Shown: positions 23,601 through 35,169 of the stretch, one piece after another
Position numbering within the stretch: position 1 is the stretch's first letter
Layout of the letters: every line of letters begins with the position of its first letter
NCBI RefSeq assembly: GCF_001949145.1
Contig: NW_019091363.1
Location: forward strand, 735,871 to 799,870
Direction: 5' to 3'
Source of the DNA: Acanthaster planci
Taxonomy: Eukaryota > Echinodermata > Asteroidea > Valvatida > Acanthasteridae
DNA: 64,000 nt
Made by a program: the position numbers and the translations under genes
Notes under the pieces: model-generated
Databases searched by the model: none
What the model saw: only the letters and a program-made list of their open reading frames with translations
What the model was told of the DNA's origin: nothing

Positions 23601-24989
23601 CAATTCTACTACATGTATAATGACCAGAGTACAATGTTTGACTACGTGTAAACAGTAAGGAAACCGATTTCAAACACTGAATGCCACTTCAGAACTCAGG
23701 AAGTAATCCTGTTGAGATATGCATATTGTCAGAGACACCAATACTACAATTAGTACACTTGCGTATCACTTTCTTTGATAAAAGTTGATCAGCTTAATTA
23801 AGGGCCCACTGAGTGAAAAACTGACATGTACATGTACATGAATGTCAACACCGTGGAGCTATTCAGATGCTTGGTGATTGAAATTATACATAGTGGAATG
23901 TTGCTACCGCGAACACGACGGGGACTGAAAATGTTAGTTATAGCAGGCATTTTGTATAGCGGTTCTCGGTCACATATGTGCACGTTCAAACCTGTGGTGG
24001 GCTCGTCTCAAATGTTTCAGCATGAAGATTTTGGTCCAACACTTCTAATGCAAAAGTTTAAGTTTTCGGATTGTAGAAAATAATCAAAACCAGCAAAATA
24101 TTCAACAAAGTTTTCCACGTATATCTGCACATGCATTTTCTGTTTGGGTTTGTAATTTCAAGGTCAAATTTCTTGCCTTCCAGCGATAACACGGAGCAAG
24201 ATTTTCCGCATTGGAGTTACCCGTATATTCACGCTCGTGGTTGTTGGTTTACATGGTTGCTTATGCACGCGCCCAAGTAATGCAGATATATACGTACATC
24301 CATCCACGAACAAAACGGACCGCGCTGCGTGTTGATCGTTGCTTCTTTACAAGGATGATTTTCCAAAACTTTCAAGACATTATTATCCAGTAGCCATTTA
24401 AAAAACAAATGCTCATTCTCGGTAAAAATGCACAGAAAATTTGCTTGGTATCCCTTATTGCTTGGTATAATGGAGCTTGTTATAGCAGCATTCCACTTTA
24501 TGTATGTTGTTCCTTTCAGATGTTGGAGGTTTTTTGAGCATGTCCACATTACCTCAAATGTAATGCAACCAATAGGTACACGTACATGTACATGTATGTG
24601 AGTACTGTTACTGGCATGTTTTCCTGCCAAGTCTCTCCATATGCCAGTTGCCAGTGGTTTCCTCACATTTTCTTTTTGTTCAAATTGTCAACATGTCATT
24701 GTTTAAAGCCACTTTCATTCCCGCTTTTAGTGGTTTCAAATAAAACATTTAAACAGTAGGATAATATTTAATTTGACATTAGGAATCATTAATTCAGAAA
24801 TGATACCAATATGTTAGATAGTTAAGATACATGTACATGTAGTTAATATGGTAGAAATAGTTGAGTATTTCACTTTAAAATATTAATTTCAAGCTGTAAA
24901 TTCATACTTACATTAGTAATGCTAAAACCCAGTACTGAACATTTGAAATGAAAACGTGTTTTACTACCGGTATTTTAGTTTAAAAATAT

Positions 24990-25990
24990 TAAGATGAAGC
25001 TGTAAATGGATACTTGCATGTACATGTACATTGGTAATGCTAAAATTCAGTATTGAACATTTTACATGAAAACCCCCATACCAACACCCTGATGCGAGGC
25101 CATTCCAGGGAGACAGTGGCAGACTTTCTTCATACCAATATTCTCTAAGACTGAACATACATGTACTGTACTAAGACAAAATCAAATCCGTTTTAACATG
25201 TTTAATAAAAACACCCATCCTCAAAAGCGTGAACTCTGAAATGGGATGGATCAAGAAATATGGTGTGTACATGTACACATGTATGAGCAGAGCTCATGAC
25301 CACGCCTTTACTGCCATAAACATTCAGTACAATATACAATATATTATCAGTTACTCAGTATACAGCAATGCATAAAACTGTGAAATGCTACTCAAGCACA
25401 GATTGCATTAAAAGTATTGTATAAATGTCTACATGCAGCATGGGCAAAGGATCGCTTTCAAATAACTGGCATGTGACCAGGTATGATTATTACATTAACA
25501 ACATGTACCAGTATACGGACTGACTGCAGTAAGAAGGCTCTTTCACACAACTGCTGGAAACACCTGTACATACTTGTATCTGCGATTGTTGGCACCGAGT
25601 CTACATCTACAGGTGTCTCCGATTTCATTTCAGGCTCCCACTCGGTACAATGCAGCACGTTCCTTCATTTTGCCATATTTGCATCAAGTGGTCAAAGGTT
25701 ACATTTGTACGTGTATATGAAACTCTTTGAACGGTGGAATACTACGGAACACGTACCATAGCAGCGACTTTCCCGCCAACTTCACGTCTTTGCAAGTAAT
25801 TCCGTGCAACAACGCTTGCGACCTATAGAATTTTTTGACAGGGATGTACTTTCAAGCGACACAATATCCCTGCCTTTGTGACATTCACACAGGACCTACC
25901 CATGTTTTCAGCTCTTGTGTGACAGGGCCTTAAAATGAGAAATGTCACATCACTGACATTCAGTACAACTGAATTTTCACCGTCAGCTGA
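24990..25990. repeat. Duplicate segment Y, copy 2
   Basis: Diverged match of 22300-23600 (see there). It carries only the 3' half of the fold-back core (25076-25118); the 5' half has been deleted. Confidence 0.5.
25076..25118. repeat. Fold-back core, copy 3 (5' half missing)
   Basis: CCATACCAACACCCTGATG is followed by GAGGCCATTCCAGGGAGACA and GTG, as in the full copies. The left CACTGTCTCC arm is gone, so this copy cannot form the outer stem. Confidence 0.65.
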
Positions 25991-26023
25991 AGAGCCTCTA
26001 ATTGAAAGAAAAATATACATTAT

Positions 26024-26095
26024 GTATAACAGGTTTGGCCCTTACCCAACGTTTATTAACAAGCACGTTGGGTAAGGGCAAAACCTGTTATATAC
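26024..26095. mobile_element. Near-perfect 72-bp foldback
   Basis: The left arm (26024-26052: GTATAACAGGTTTGGCCCTT then ACCCAACGT) is almost exactly the inverse of the right arm (26065-26095), with only 12 nt between. It has the size and shape of a minimal MITE; no other copy is in the window. Confidence 0.8.
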
Positions 26096-26266
26096 AATTA
26101 ACATCTCCCCAACACAAAAAAAAATCTTGAAAAATATACTTGTTAATGTATGTTGACTTGAAATGCTTGGTGGCAGAAAGCATACTGGTCCTTCTTTTCA
26201 TCATCCTAGTCATTTTGAGCCTGTCATTATTGACTGAAATGTGATGCAAACAATAGAGGAGGACTG

Positions 26267-26507
26267 GGGCCAATTTCATAGCGCTGCTTAAGCAAAAAAT
26301 TTAAGTTTGAAAAAACCTTGCTTGACAAATCAGGTTACCAGCCAAAACGTCTTGTGATGTATCGGTATATTGTTTTGGAATGACATTTACCTGTCTTTTG
26401 GCTAGCATAACAATCACAGAGTTTGAGCTGGTAACCTTTGTTTATTAAGCAAGGTTTTTTCGCGCTTAGGCGAATTCTGTACTTAAGCAGCTCTATGAAA
26501 TTGGCCC
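26267..26507. mobile_element. PIF/Harbinger-like MITE, 241 bp, CTG target duplication
   Basis: The ends are GGGCCAATTTCATAG and CTATGAAATTGGCCC, an exact inverse, continued by GC(T/G)GCTTAAG on the left and CTTAAGCAG on the right. A CTG trinucleotide flanks both sides (26264-26266 and 26508-26510). Three-base target duplications and GGG starts are usual in PIF/Harbinger elements. The interior is non-coding. Confidence 0.75.
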
Positions 26508-26898
26508 CTGGTGTGTTTGCCTCCAAGCATTTCCCAATGACAGCTGTTTAAGCTTCTTTGACAGACTACTTTTTCACATACATGACTAAAAAAAGTTAAG
26601 GACCACTTTTTATTTTGTGTATACTATTCTTGTACAAGATATTTTACTGCTGAAGATGTGCATTTGACGTTTTGAAACATTCGAATTTTTTTTTATTCCA
26701 CGGAGAACACCATTTAGACAATCACAGAACTTGACCCCACCAATTGCTTGGGAAAAAATTATAAGAAAAATATGGTCCTTAACTTTTTTAGCAGTGTATA
26801 AGAAATCAATGCTCCCAGATCAAACACATTTTACATATTTAACAAATTGCTCAACACATTACCCTCATCATCAACTGATTACATATATACATGCAATA

Positions 26899-27072
26899 CA
26901 GCTGTTTCACAATAGGGCGCCACCAAGAGTTTGCAACCCATTGGCCAATCACAATGCGCAAAATTTGTCCACCCAATGCGTGTTTGGAAAGGGTTGACCA
27001 ATTTTGCGCGTTATGATTGGCCAATGTGTTGTAAACAATTGGTGGTGCACTACATGTATTATGAAACGGCCA
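26899..27072. mobile_element. Palindromic MITE, family A, copy 2
   Basis: Same structure as 2369-2535: CACCAAGAGTTTGCAA on the left with its diverged inverse on the right, a centre with a TTGTCCACCC/GGGTTGACCAA inverse pair, and TA on both flanks. Internal divergence between the two arms is higher than in the copy at 58530. Confidence 0.75.
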
Positions 27073-27211
27073 TATTGAATATGATAAATACTTTACAATT
27101 TTAGTTGAAAAAAGATAAGAAGCTGGAGCAGTACACAGACAGGTACATTGTTAATCCACATGTTTAGGTAACAACAAAACCATGTAAACCATTTTACACA
27201 AAAACTTAAGT

Positions 27212-27289
27212 CACTGTCTCCGTCAGCAGGGGGTTTACATGTGTCCCCAAACCAACACCCTGATGTGAGGCCATTCCAGGGAGCCAGTG
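27212..27289. repeat. Fold-back core, copy 4
   Basis: CACTGTCTCC at the left; GGGAGCCAGTG at the right has one change in the stem. The apical part is lengthened (GGGGGTTTACATGTGTCCCC), but still forms a stem, so the change keeps the fold. Confidence 0.65.
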
Positions 27290-27584
27290 CAACCTTTCTA
27301 CATGTACATGATCTGTGGAATTACATGTAGGCCTATATCAACCAAAATCCAAAGCCCTTTGCCTATCCCTCAAAACAGTGAACTCTTTTGTATAAAAAAT
27401 TGAACAATTGGGAAAAGTTAACACATGTTTTGCATAGTCAGCTTTCACAGTAAGCCACAAATATTATGGTAGTCTTTAGAAACAATTACGGCATTGGGCT
27501 TATTACCCTTACTAATCCCATTTTGACCAATTGTCAAATATCTTGCTTGAATCCCCAAGCAAAACAACACAAAAATCTATGTAC

Positions 27585-29010
27585 ACGTACATGTCATTGG
27601 TTGGGCATCCACTTTGTACCAGGAATCAGATTCTGTGATGGACAGGAACAGGTCTTTGTTGGATGAAAATATGTCATGAGGACATGACACAGGCCACCAT
27701 TCGCCTGACTGTGATGAAAGTCACAGGTCTCCATTTCATGAGCAGAGACATCATGATAAATACACAACTGCCTTGCTACTGACAGAACAGATCTTGGTAC
27801 GCTTTAAAACCTGTACATGTACAACTCCTGCACTTTGGTCAGAGAGCACTTTTAGATTCAATAGTCAGCATTTGACCTTCATTTCATGGCTATCACTGAA
27901 GGAATGCAAGTTTTTTAATACTGAACTTTCAGCTACTTTATTGGCAATGGACACTTGTGGCTTAGATTGAGAATGACCAAGGTACAGCACTTCTTCTAAT
28001 ACATACTGAGAGGGTATCCAAGCATAGTATTCCAATTTTTTCAATTCTTATGAGATTAGCAGAGTAACCGTTGTGATTGCCATGAGTATGATGAGCCAAA
28101 CGTAAAGCTGAACTGAAGAGCAAACTTAATTAATGGGAGACTCTTGAGATACTTAGTGGTGAAAAACACAGTGGTAACATATATTTAGTTGGCCTCAGTT
28201 TAGAACTACTGGCACAAATGAAAGACAAGGACTGTTATGTTTGCTCCCACCAATGACTTAAAATCTTACATGTACACGTTAAAATGCACTCTGTGCGACA
28301 TGTAAAGTCTGCACTCGTCAATGATGTGAATAACTTGTGTATACATGTACTCTAAAACAAAACATGACATCCAAACATTCATGTACATTAAACAATAGAA
28401 CAATTACTTGTCCTGTACATGTATGTACTTTCTTTGTACGCAGTACTGCACACCTTGAATGTCTGGGAAGAATACGTGTAACAAGAACACAGGTTGGTCA
28501 GTCTTGTATTGAATAAAGGGTATTTCTCAATAGCTAAATCAACTGTGAGCTTCAAATGCAAGCAAGTTCAGTTTCCTTTCAAATTTTAACTGTTTATTTT
28601 CAAACTGCCTCTTGTTTCACCACCCGCAGGCATATAAAGGGAACTTGCCCATTGTCGTTTGGCAGGACGACTACTGTAGATCACAGTTTAAGACAGGCCA
28701 AGAAGAAAAGTAGGGAAAAGACATCAAGTGGGCTCTTGGGAAATTATGAAAATGCAAAAGACCGCACCCACCTCTAGCTTCCATCTAAGAAAGAGGTGGG
28801 GGTAGTAGTGAGTGATAGTTGCATTGCATGCTGGGAAGGGTGAAGAATGTTGAGGTCATGAAGAATACTGTACATACATGTATGTCATTAAATTTCCAAG
28901 AACAGACCTGTATATGTATATCTCCCTACTTTGATTTCTAAACGAATATCTTAAATGACGGCATGTGTGTGTACATGGAAGAGGTGTCAGGAAAAGCAAA
29001 AAAAAAAGAG
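27585..29010. repeat. Diverged duplicate segment X, copy 2
   Basis: Direct-orientation relative of 3870-5560, about 23.6 kb away (see there). It lies directly downstream of a fold-back core, which copy 1 at 3.9 kb lacks. Confidence 0.6.
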
Positions 29011-32000
29011 AAATTTATGAAATGTTATGGCTTCAGCAAAGAGACCTCACTTCTCCTTATATCTGCAACTGATTGCAAAGAGCTGTGAATGGCTCTCATG
29101 GAAAAAGTAGGATTTGTCTGCTGGGAAAATGAGTTTAACATCAGAAAGAATAACACACACAGTATACATGTAGTATGCCGATCGGAAACAGAGGACAATG
29201 TTGTTAATAAAACTTTTGCAGCAATTCAGTGTGGCAATGGTGCACAGGTTCGAGGAGCACGCACTGCAACATACGGCATCAAGGAATGGTGAGAATGGCT
29301 TTGTGAAAATGAGATGCAGTATGTGTGAAAATGTGTTCAATAACTCAGTTACGGTTTGCCAGTCACACAATAGTGGACTGTGACACTGCCAAGGCATAGC
29401 CTGGGATTTGGCTGAGAAAACTGGAGGTAAGGGAAAATGAGTACAGGCAGACGAGGGACTACAGCTACAAGAGTCAGGTTAAGGAGAGATTGCAGAAGAT
29501 TCCCATCACTGTATCACTATACACTGAGCACCAGGATTAGACTATGGGTATGTGTTCCAGTGCTTGTATAATGTTTCCACTGATCATGACAAGGATTACT
29601 CCACAAATTACAATAATTTCTGGTTGCATAGAAATGACTATCTAGTCATAGAGTTATTTCCACACAATTTACATGTACAAACAAAGATTAGTTTAATTGG
29701 AGAGGCATGGCTGCAAGAAAGAGACTGTTAATCATTCCGTGGAAATTTTAGACCTCACAGGGATATGTTGCTATTAGAACAAGCATGAGGGTCACTGGAG
29801 ACAACTGAAAAGTCTTCTTTAAAACAACGGAAAAATTTCTTTCAAAATGACTGAGCAAAGGGCAGTTTACATGGCACACACTGGGAATGCAAATTTACCT
29901 TGAGAGTGCAATGACAGTCATCTGTACCAGAAGTCATTATGAATCAGCTTCAAGTACCTTTCACTCAAAACATAGGCAGTAAACAATTCCCACAAAGCAT
30001 GCAAAAACAGTACAGGTGCCAGGGGCAACGGCACTCTCTTCGGCCACACAGAGGGTGATTTGCAGGTCCCAGAAGACAGTAAAACAAACTAACAGTCACT
30101 GAAATGTCGCCAATCTCAAAACATATAGATAAGCAGGAACGATGTTGAAGAGCACACGAGAGTTTGCAAGGTGGGAAGATTTGCTGAAAACAATGCAAAG
30201 AAACTTGGTGGATAGTATATTCATCTCTCAAATTTTACTTAAAACTCCACAGTGGTACTCGGTTGAAAGCAGATCACTGAGTACAGGTACTTGTAACAGT
30301 ACAAAGTCTTCCAGTGCAGCAATCAGGAGTGCTTCTGAAAATTTGGGCAATACTCTCAATGATGAACAAAGAACTGGAGATTGTGATGACAGCAACATAT
30401 TCCTTTGATATTTGTGCATAGTGTAGCTTTCCTCCTCTTCTTGATGAGGAAAGAGTGCATTATACCTGCAGGGAAGCCAAGGGTAATTATCAACTAGATA
30501 GCACAGGGGTTGCCATTTGGTGACAAGAGAAATTGGGCCTAGCAGATGTAGCATTGTTACTGCACACACGCAGTAAGGATTTTAAGACTTCCGCAATTCC
30601 CTTTACGTTCCAGTTTTTCTCTTGCGTTAAAATACCAAATGAAGTTGTGCGGTTAAGATGCAACATTTCCAGACATTTTAGTGTTTGTTTGCCTCCCCTG
30701 CCTTTTGCTCCTGTGTCTGAAATATGGTCTTTTGGTGTTAGAAAAAAATGCTCTTAAGGAAGAAATTTACACACACACAAAAAAAGGATTTTGGTTCTTT
30801 GGTTCACAAACTTCAAGAACAAGACGAGACAGTTCAGCAATTTCAGGGCGCCTTGACAAATCTCAACCGTGCTTCAAGATCATGTACCATTTGTCACTAG
30901 TTGTCCATTAACAATTTGGACTTGCTGTATCAAAATTTGGATTTCAAGAAGTTTGCAGAGTGCACTGAGGTATAGAAGAGAATGGTATTTCATCTCCGCA
31001 CAATCCTCCAAATTTGGTGGAAGCACTAGGAGTGGAGATCAAATTGATTGAATTTTACTAGGGCAATTAATTATCATTGCGATCATCTTCTTCAACCAGG
31101 CCTAGGCCCTCCAATGTTAGCACTATCAGACTATACCAGTGTGACTAGCCTTCCCTTGGGTGTGGTACATGTGGTAATACTTTTCATGTATTTCATTGTT
31201 CTGAACTTTCTGCAGCCATATTCCTTACATGTGCTGTACCTTGCATACGCATACCAAGTTGTTCTTTGTACATGTATTGATATTCTTAGAGCTTATTGAG
31301 CTGTTAAGGGTGTGGTTCTTCTGTAAGAACATGTACATGTGGGTGCGAGCTCATTCCTGCACCAACAGCTATGCCTTAAGGACAGATTGTCTTTTAGTCC
31401 AGATTTTGTTATGTTCGTTACTTTGAGTTCTGACTGCTGGAATCACAGTCTACCTCTTGAAGTCCGATAGCCCAGCACTACCATATAATGCCGTAATGAT
31501 ACCGTACGTCATTGACTTGCAGGGAGAGGCTTGTAAAAACACCTTTGATTAAAGGTTTGACTTAGTCACTTTGTAAATTGTTAAATTTAGCAATTTAATG
31601 TAAATTTGTCATGTGAGCTTTTGGGACAATTTGTGTATGTTGCAAGACTACAGGTGTGGGTTTCTGTGGATACTTAATCTTTCAATTTATTTCTTGTAGG
31701 TTTTTTTTTTTTACCTGACCCACTATTTTACTGTGCCCTTGCAAACTGCAAATTCTCATAATATTCCTTACGTGACATTTGGATTTTCCTAACTGAGAAT
31801 ATCTTGTGAGGGGAAAACTTCTGACTTCTCTACTTGTTTCCATTTATTGTTTTGTGTGAGTACATGTAGTTTGTATTAAGTTATTTATGTTTCTGCATTT
31901 CAGGCACCAAATTCAAATAGAAATCAAAGCCAGTAAGCAGACTGACTTCTGTATTCATGGCCTGCGAGGATGTTTTATGTAGGAAAATAAAGCCCACTGA

Positions 32001-32025
32001 TCACTGATCAGACTTGCTATATTAT
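29011..32025. other. Intergenic, nothing recognised
   Basis: Apart from continued weak similarity of 29375-29480 to 5870-5990, no gene or repeat structure is supported. Open frames at 29047-29397 (minus) and 30142-30408 (plus) lack recognisable domains and splice context. Confidence 0.3.
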
Positions 32026-32030
32026 TATCT

Positions 32031-32467
32031 CCAAGAACTATGTCACAAGGCACCCAAGTTGTGAAGACATCCTCTGTCTTTGCAATGAGCTATCGTCATA
32101 GCTTGCCGGACAAGCCATTTTGTTGGCAATGAGATCATCATATGCAGCAAGGTATGAGACGGAGNNNNNNNNNNNNNNNNNNNNNNNNNNNNNNNNNNNN
32201 NNNNNNNNNNNNNNNNNNNNNNNNNNNNNNNNNNNNNNNNNNNNNNNNNNNNNTTGGACATGTTGGGGGGGTACCCCTTGGTCTCATTTCTTGCTGGGCA
32301 TAGAGATCATGGTTTTGGCACCATGCGATGGTGGTATAATGACTCCATAGCACTTCTGTGCAGAGTCTGTCATACGTCATTATGGTTGTACAAGCACCCT
32401 TGTCTTTCCTTTGATAATATGAGGATGTCTCTACAACTTGGGTGCCTTGTGACATAGTTCTCGGAGA
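32031..32467. mobile_element. Inverted-repeat element containing an assembly gap
   Basis: The left end (CTCCAAGAACTATGTCACAA then GGCACCCAAGTTGT) and the right end (32424-32467) are inverse copies over about 45 bp with few mismatches. ACATCCTC and GAGGATGT extend the arms. The middle is interrupted by 89 N. Target duplication and family are not determined. Confidence 0.75.
32165..32253. other. Assembly gap, 89 N
   Basis: Unresolved bases inside the inverted-repeat element at 32031-32467. The 26 bases immediately before it (32139-32164) are identical to those before the second gap. Confidence 0.98.
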
Positions 32468-32888
32468 AAATCCATGTTGTTGAACTTCAAATTTGGAGAA
32501 CAGGGATGCAAGCACACTACAACCCCCTGGTAACAGTCCCTGATAGTAAATTTTCATTTGACTACAAGTTACATCAGTTGTAACAGCCAATCCGACGCAT
32601 TCCTATTTCAATGTATTATCTAATGGTGAGCAAATTTGTTCTTTTGCACAAGCACACTTAAACAGGTTGGGGCCACTCTTTTTCGAAAACGATTACTTCT
32701 ATTCACTATCAATGTGACTGGCTCACTGCAAAGATGTCTATGTTTGCCCAAATTTTGAAGCAACATCCAAGAACTTAGGCCCAGTTACATCAACGCCTCA
32801 TAAGCACCCCTTTTGACTACGGCAGTTTGTTTTCTGAGGCTCCTGGAAACTTTCTCACAATGTTTGCAGCATCCACTAACAGCAATAC

Positions 32889-33456
32889 TTCTCTGTGAAC
32901 TTTTCTCTGGTGAGGGGCTTAGTTTACCATGGCAACCCACGCAGATAAGCAAATTCTGGCCGGGACACTTTTTTGTATTCTTGGAAGCACGCAACTTCAG
33001 CCATTGGCGAAACTGCTGGTCCTAATGGACAAGGGCCAGGGATAGCTCGACAGATTTTTCATCCTAACGCCAGAGTGCTACTGTCCAACCCCCCAACGAT
33101 GACTGGAATCCCAGCAGTACATCAGTCAACCACGCATCTCATCTGTTATCGATTTCATCTCTGCTGTCTTTGACTTGTACATCAATCCAACAACTGATGT
33201 TAAATGACTTTGTCTATGTATAATGAAGCCATCAGAACCGGCAGTGTGCGAGTACAGTACAGTACCTCCCAAATCAAAGAAAATCGAAGAAGTCCAGAGA
33301 CTGTCCCTCAGCCTTCATGTGATCAATCACGTACTTAATTATCTATTTAGTGGCAATGACCTGAGCATGCCATCTTCAGAAATCACTCACAATACTCTAG
33401 AAAGGGCTTTACGCTTGACATCTTACTGTGACATGCAAAAATACATCATGCTTGAG
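32889..33456 (+). pseudogene. Broken exon of a DUF3987-like protein
   Basis: A single frame from 32965 to 33456 encodes LFCILGSTQLQPLAKLL, LDRFFILTPECYCPTPQ, VIDFISAVFDLYINPTTDVK and VPPKSKKIEEVQRLSLSLHV. It ends at CTTGAG followed by a good donor, GTAAGC. As I recall them, invertebrate DUF3987-domain proteins share the GSTQ, LDRF-TPE-RPTP and VPPKSKK-QRLSLSLHV strings. Three stops interrupt it: TAG at 33043, TGA at 33100 and TGA at 33205. A further piece in another frame (LLCELFSGEGLSLPWQ, 32889-32936) implies a frameshift upstream. The host-family function is unknown to me; such genes are multicopy in marine invertebrates. The alternative is a transposon-borne protein. Confidence 0.5.
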
Positions 33457-33936
33457 GTAAGCCATTATTGCTTTTTTCTTCCTTCATATATACCTCCATG
33501 TACATGCACATGTATTTTATTCCACAACTGCACATCTCGACATGAGTTAATGGGGAGAAAATTGAAGGGCCTCGTATTTGCATAAGCCTTTAACAGCTGT
33601 GATGTTTTATTTATGTGATTATTGAGCACAGCCTCCGACTCATATCCCACACCACCATCACATACGCATTACCCTAGTGTGACATTACACCTAAATGTAC
33701 ATGTATTTCAATGCTACATAGGCCAAATTATTTGTGTTGGTTAACTTCATGTGGTTAGGTGTTTTACTCAATACTCATACTTGACAACTTCATGTACCAT
33801 GGCTGCTTTTACTGACGTCTCCAATTTTGTTTCCTTTGACGACTTCAAAATATTTGAGCATAAATGCAGGCAATTCACGGCTTCAGTTAAGTGACAAAAG
33901 ATGGCAATTGTTTGCTCTCATAAACGATGATGTCTT
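33457..33936. other. Downstream of the broken exon, no next exon recognised
   Basis: No continuation of the DUF3987-like reading frame could be identified, in line with a pseudogene fragment. Confidence 0.35.
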
Positions 33937-33996
33937 CGTGGCCCTCTAAGTATTTGAAGATGTGGGACAAACGTCTGTCTGATTCTTCCACATTTC
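33937..33996. repeat. 60-bp duplicate, copy 1
   Basis: CGTGGCCCTCTAAGTATTTG, AAGATGTGGGACAAAC, TCTGTCTGATTCTTCCACAT matches 34419-34479 with about one change in seven. Neither strand gives a clearly conserved frame. Confidence 0.55.
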
Positions 33997-34418
33997 AACT
34001 ACATGTATTTCCATTTCTTGTTAGGAATGGTTGCCCTCCCCACATTACATGAGCCTGTGAAGAGATCATCACGTCGCAATACTGGAAGCAAACTTGCTTA
34101 CAGAAACAATTGAGCCAACTAAAGTTCATTCTACGGAATTATCAATTCAGCAACCATTGGGTTCTACTTTGATGTATACACGCACAGATACATATCGGGC
34201 AAACCCTGCTCAACATAATTTCCCTATTCGTGAATGTACAACTTTCTTTTCATTAATAATTCATCTCGGTGACTTTGCATAATACATTGGACCCTGAGCA
34301 ATGCTAAGAAATCAAGTGGGAAATCTGCTTTTTTGGGGGGGAACCAGTCTTTACCTCTTGAGCATTCATTCAAGGAGCCACCTCCTCACGAACGGTGACG
34401 TCATCTTGCCAATTCGTC

Positions 34419-34479
34419 AGTGGCCCTCGAAGTATTCAAAGATGTGGGGAAAACCTCTGTCTTATTCTTCCGCATGTTT
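34419..34479. repeat. 60-bp duplicate, copy 2
   Basis: Partner of 33937-33996 (CAGTGGCCCTCGAAGTATTC, AAAGATGTGGGGAAAAC, TCTGTCTTATTCTTCCGCAT). Confidence 0.55.
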
Positions 34480-34710
34480 AAAATTAATTAACCTATTCCA
34501 AGTTGCCATTTCAACTTTAATTATTGTGCATTACATGCATTTCCTTTCTTTCATTGGTGGTAATAAAGTAAAAACTTGTACTATACACATGTACATGCAC
34601 AGTTGCTGTCATACATGTACAATGTACTTTGTGCCAATGTTTATTCAGTCGATGTTTGTTTTCCCTATGTGAAACATGGAACAGTTCATTTATCTATTTC
34701 GTCATGCATA

Positions 34711-35165
34711 CACCAGGGTACTCGGTTAGGACTTAGAATTTTTTCGCCCTCTTCCCGTTCACTTTGTGCACAAATCCCCAAACCCCATTTTACTATAGAA
34801 AATATGGCACCCTCTCAGGCCACGTTGCCACCTACAGGTAGCCACCAACCGGGTACTAGATTTGGACTTTTTCCACCTTCTTCCTGGAGTCACTCCCATC
34901 CGACGTGATATTGTAGCCAGTGATTTTAGGGGGTACATTCGCGCGTGGCACTGCATTCTACAGTTATATGTACTCCCCGATATCAGCTGAATCCTCACAC
35001 CCCTAAATTAGCATCCACTCACTACAGTGTGTCATTTTAATCACTGACAAAAATAGTGCCCTCTTTGGGCCACGTCATTCTTATTCCCCTCGTATCCCAG
35101 TAGCCTCTAACCAGGTGCTTGGTTACAACTTGAATGTGAGTTCCCATTGGCTTTGTGCATATGAC
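34711..35165. repeat. Three-unit degenerate tandem repeat
   Basis: Three imperfect units recur: near 34711 (ACCAGGGTACTCGGTTAGGA), near 34804-34905 (GGCACCCTCTCAGGCCACGT then ACCGGGTACTAGATTTGGAC) and 35053-35165 (AGTGCCCTCTTTGGGCCACG then ACCAGGTGCTTGGTTACAAC). TTTGTGCA recurs after the first and third. Spacing is uneven, so this is an old array or overlapping repeat fragments. Confidence 0.5.
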
Positions 35166-35169
35166 AGGT

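Noticed and set aside
29047-29397. 116-residue minus-strand open frame, cysteine-rich
   Set aside because: Lies next to the duplicate X segment, whose other copy has no open counterpart; no recognisable motif.
33223-33585. Apparent start codon and 120-residue gene
   Set aside because: The ATG is internal to the longer broken DUF3987-like frame, and the part after 33456 runs past a splice donor.
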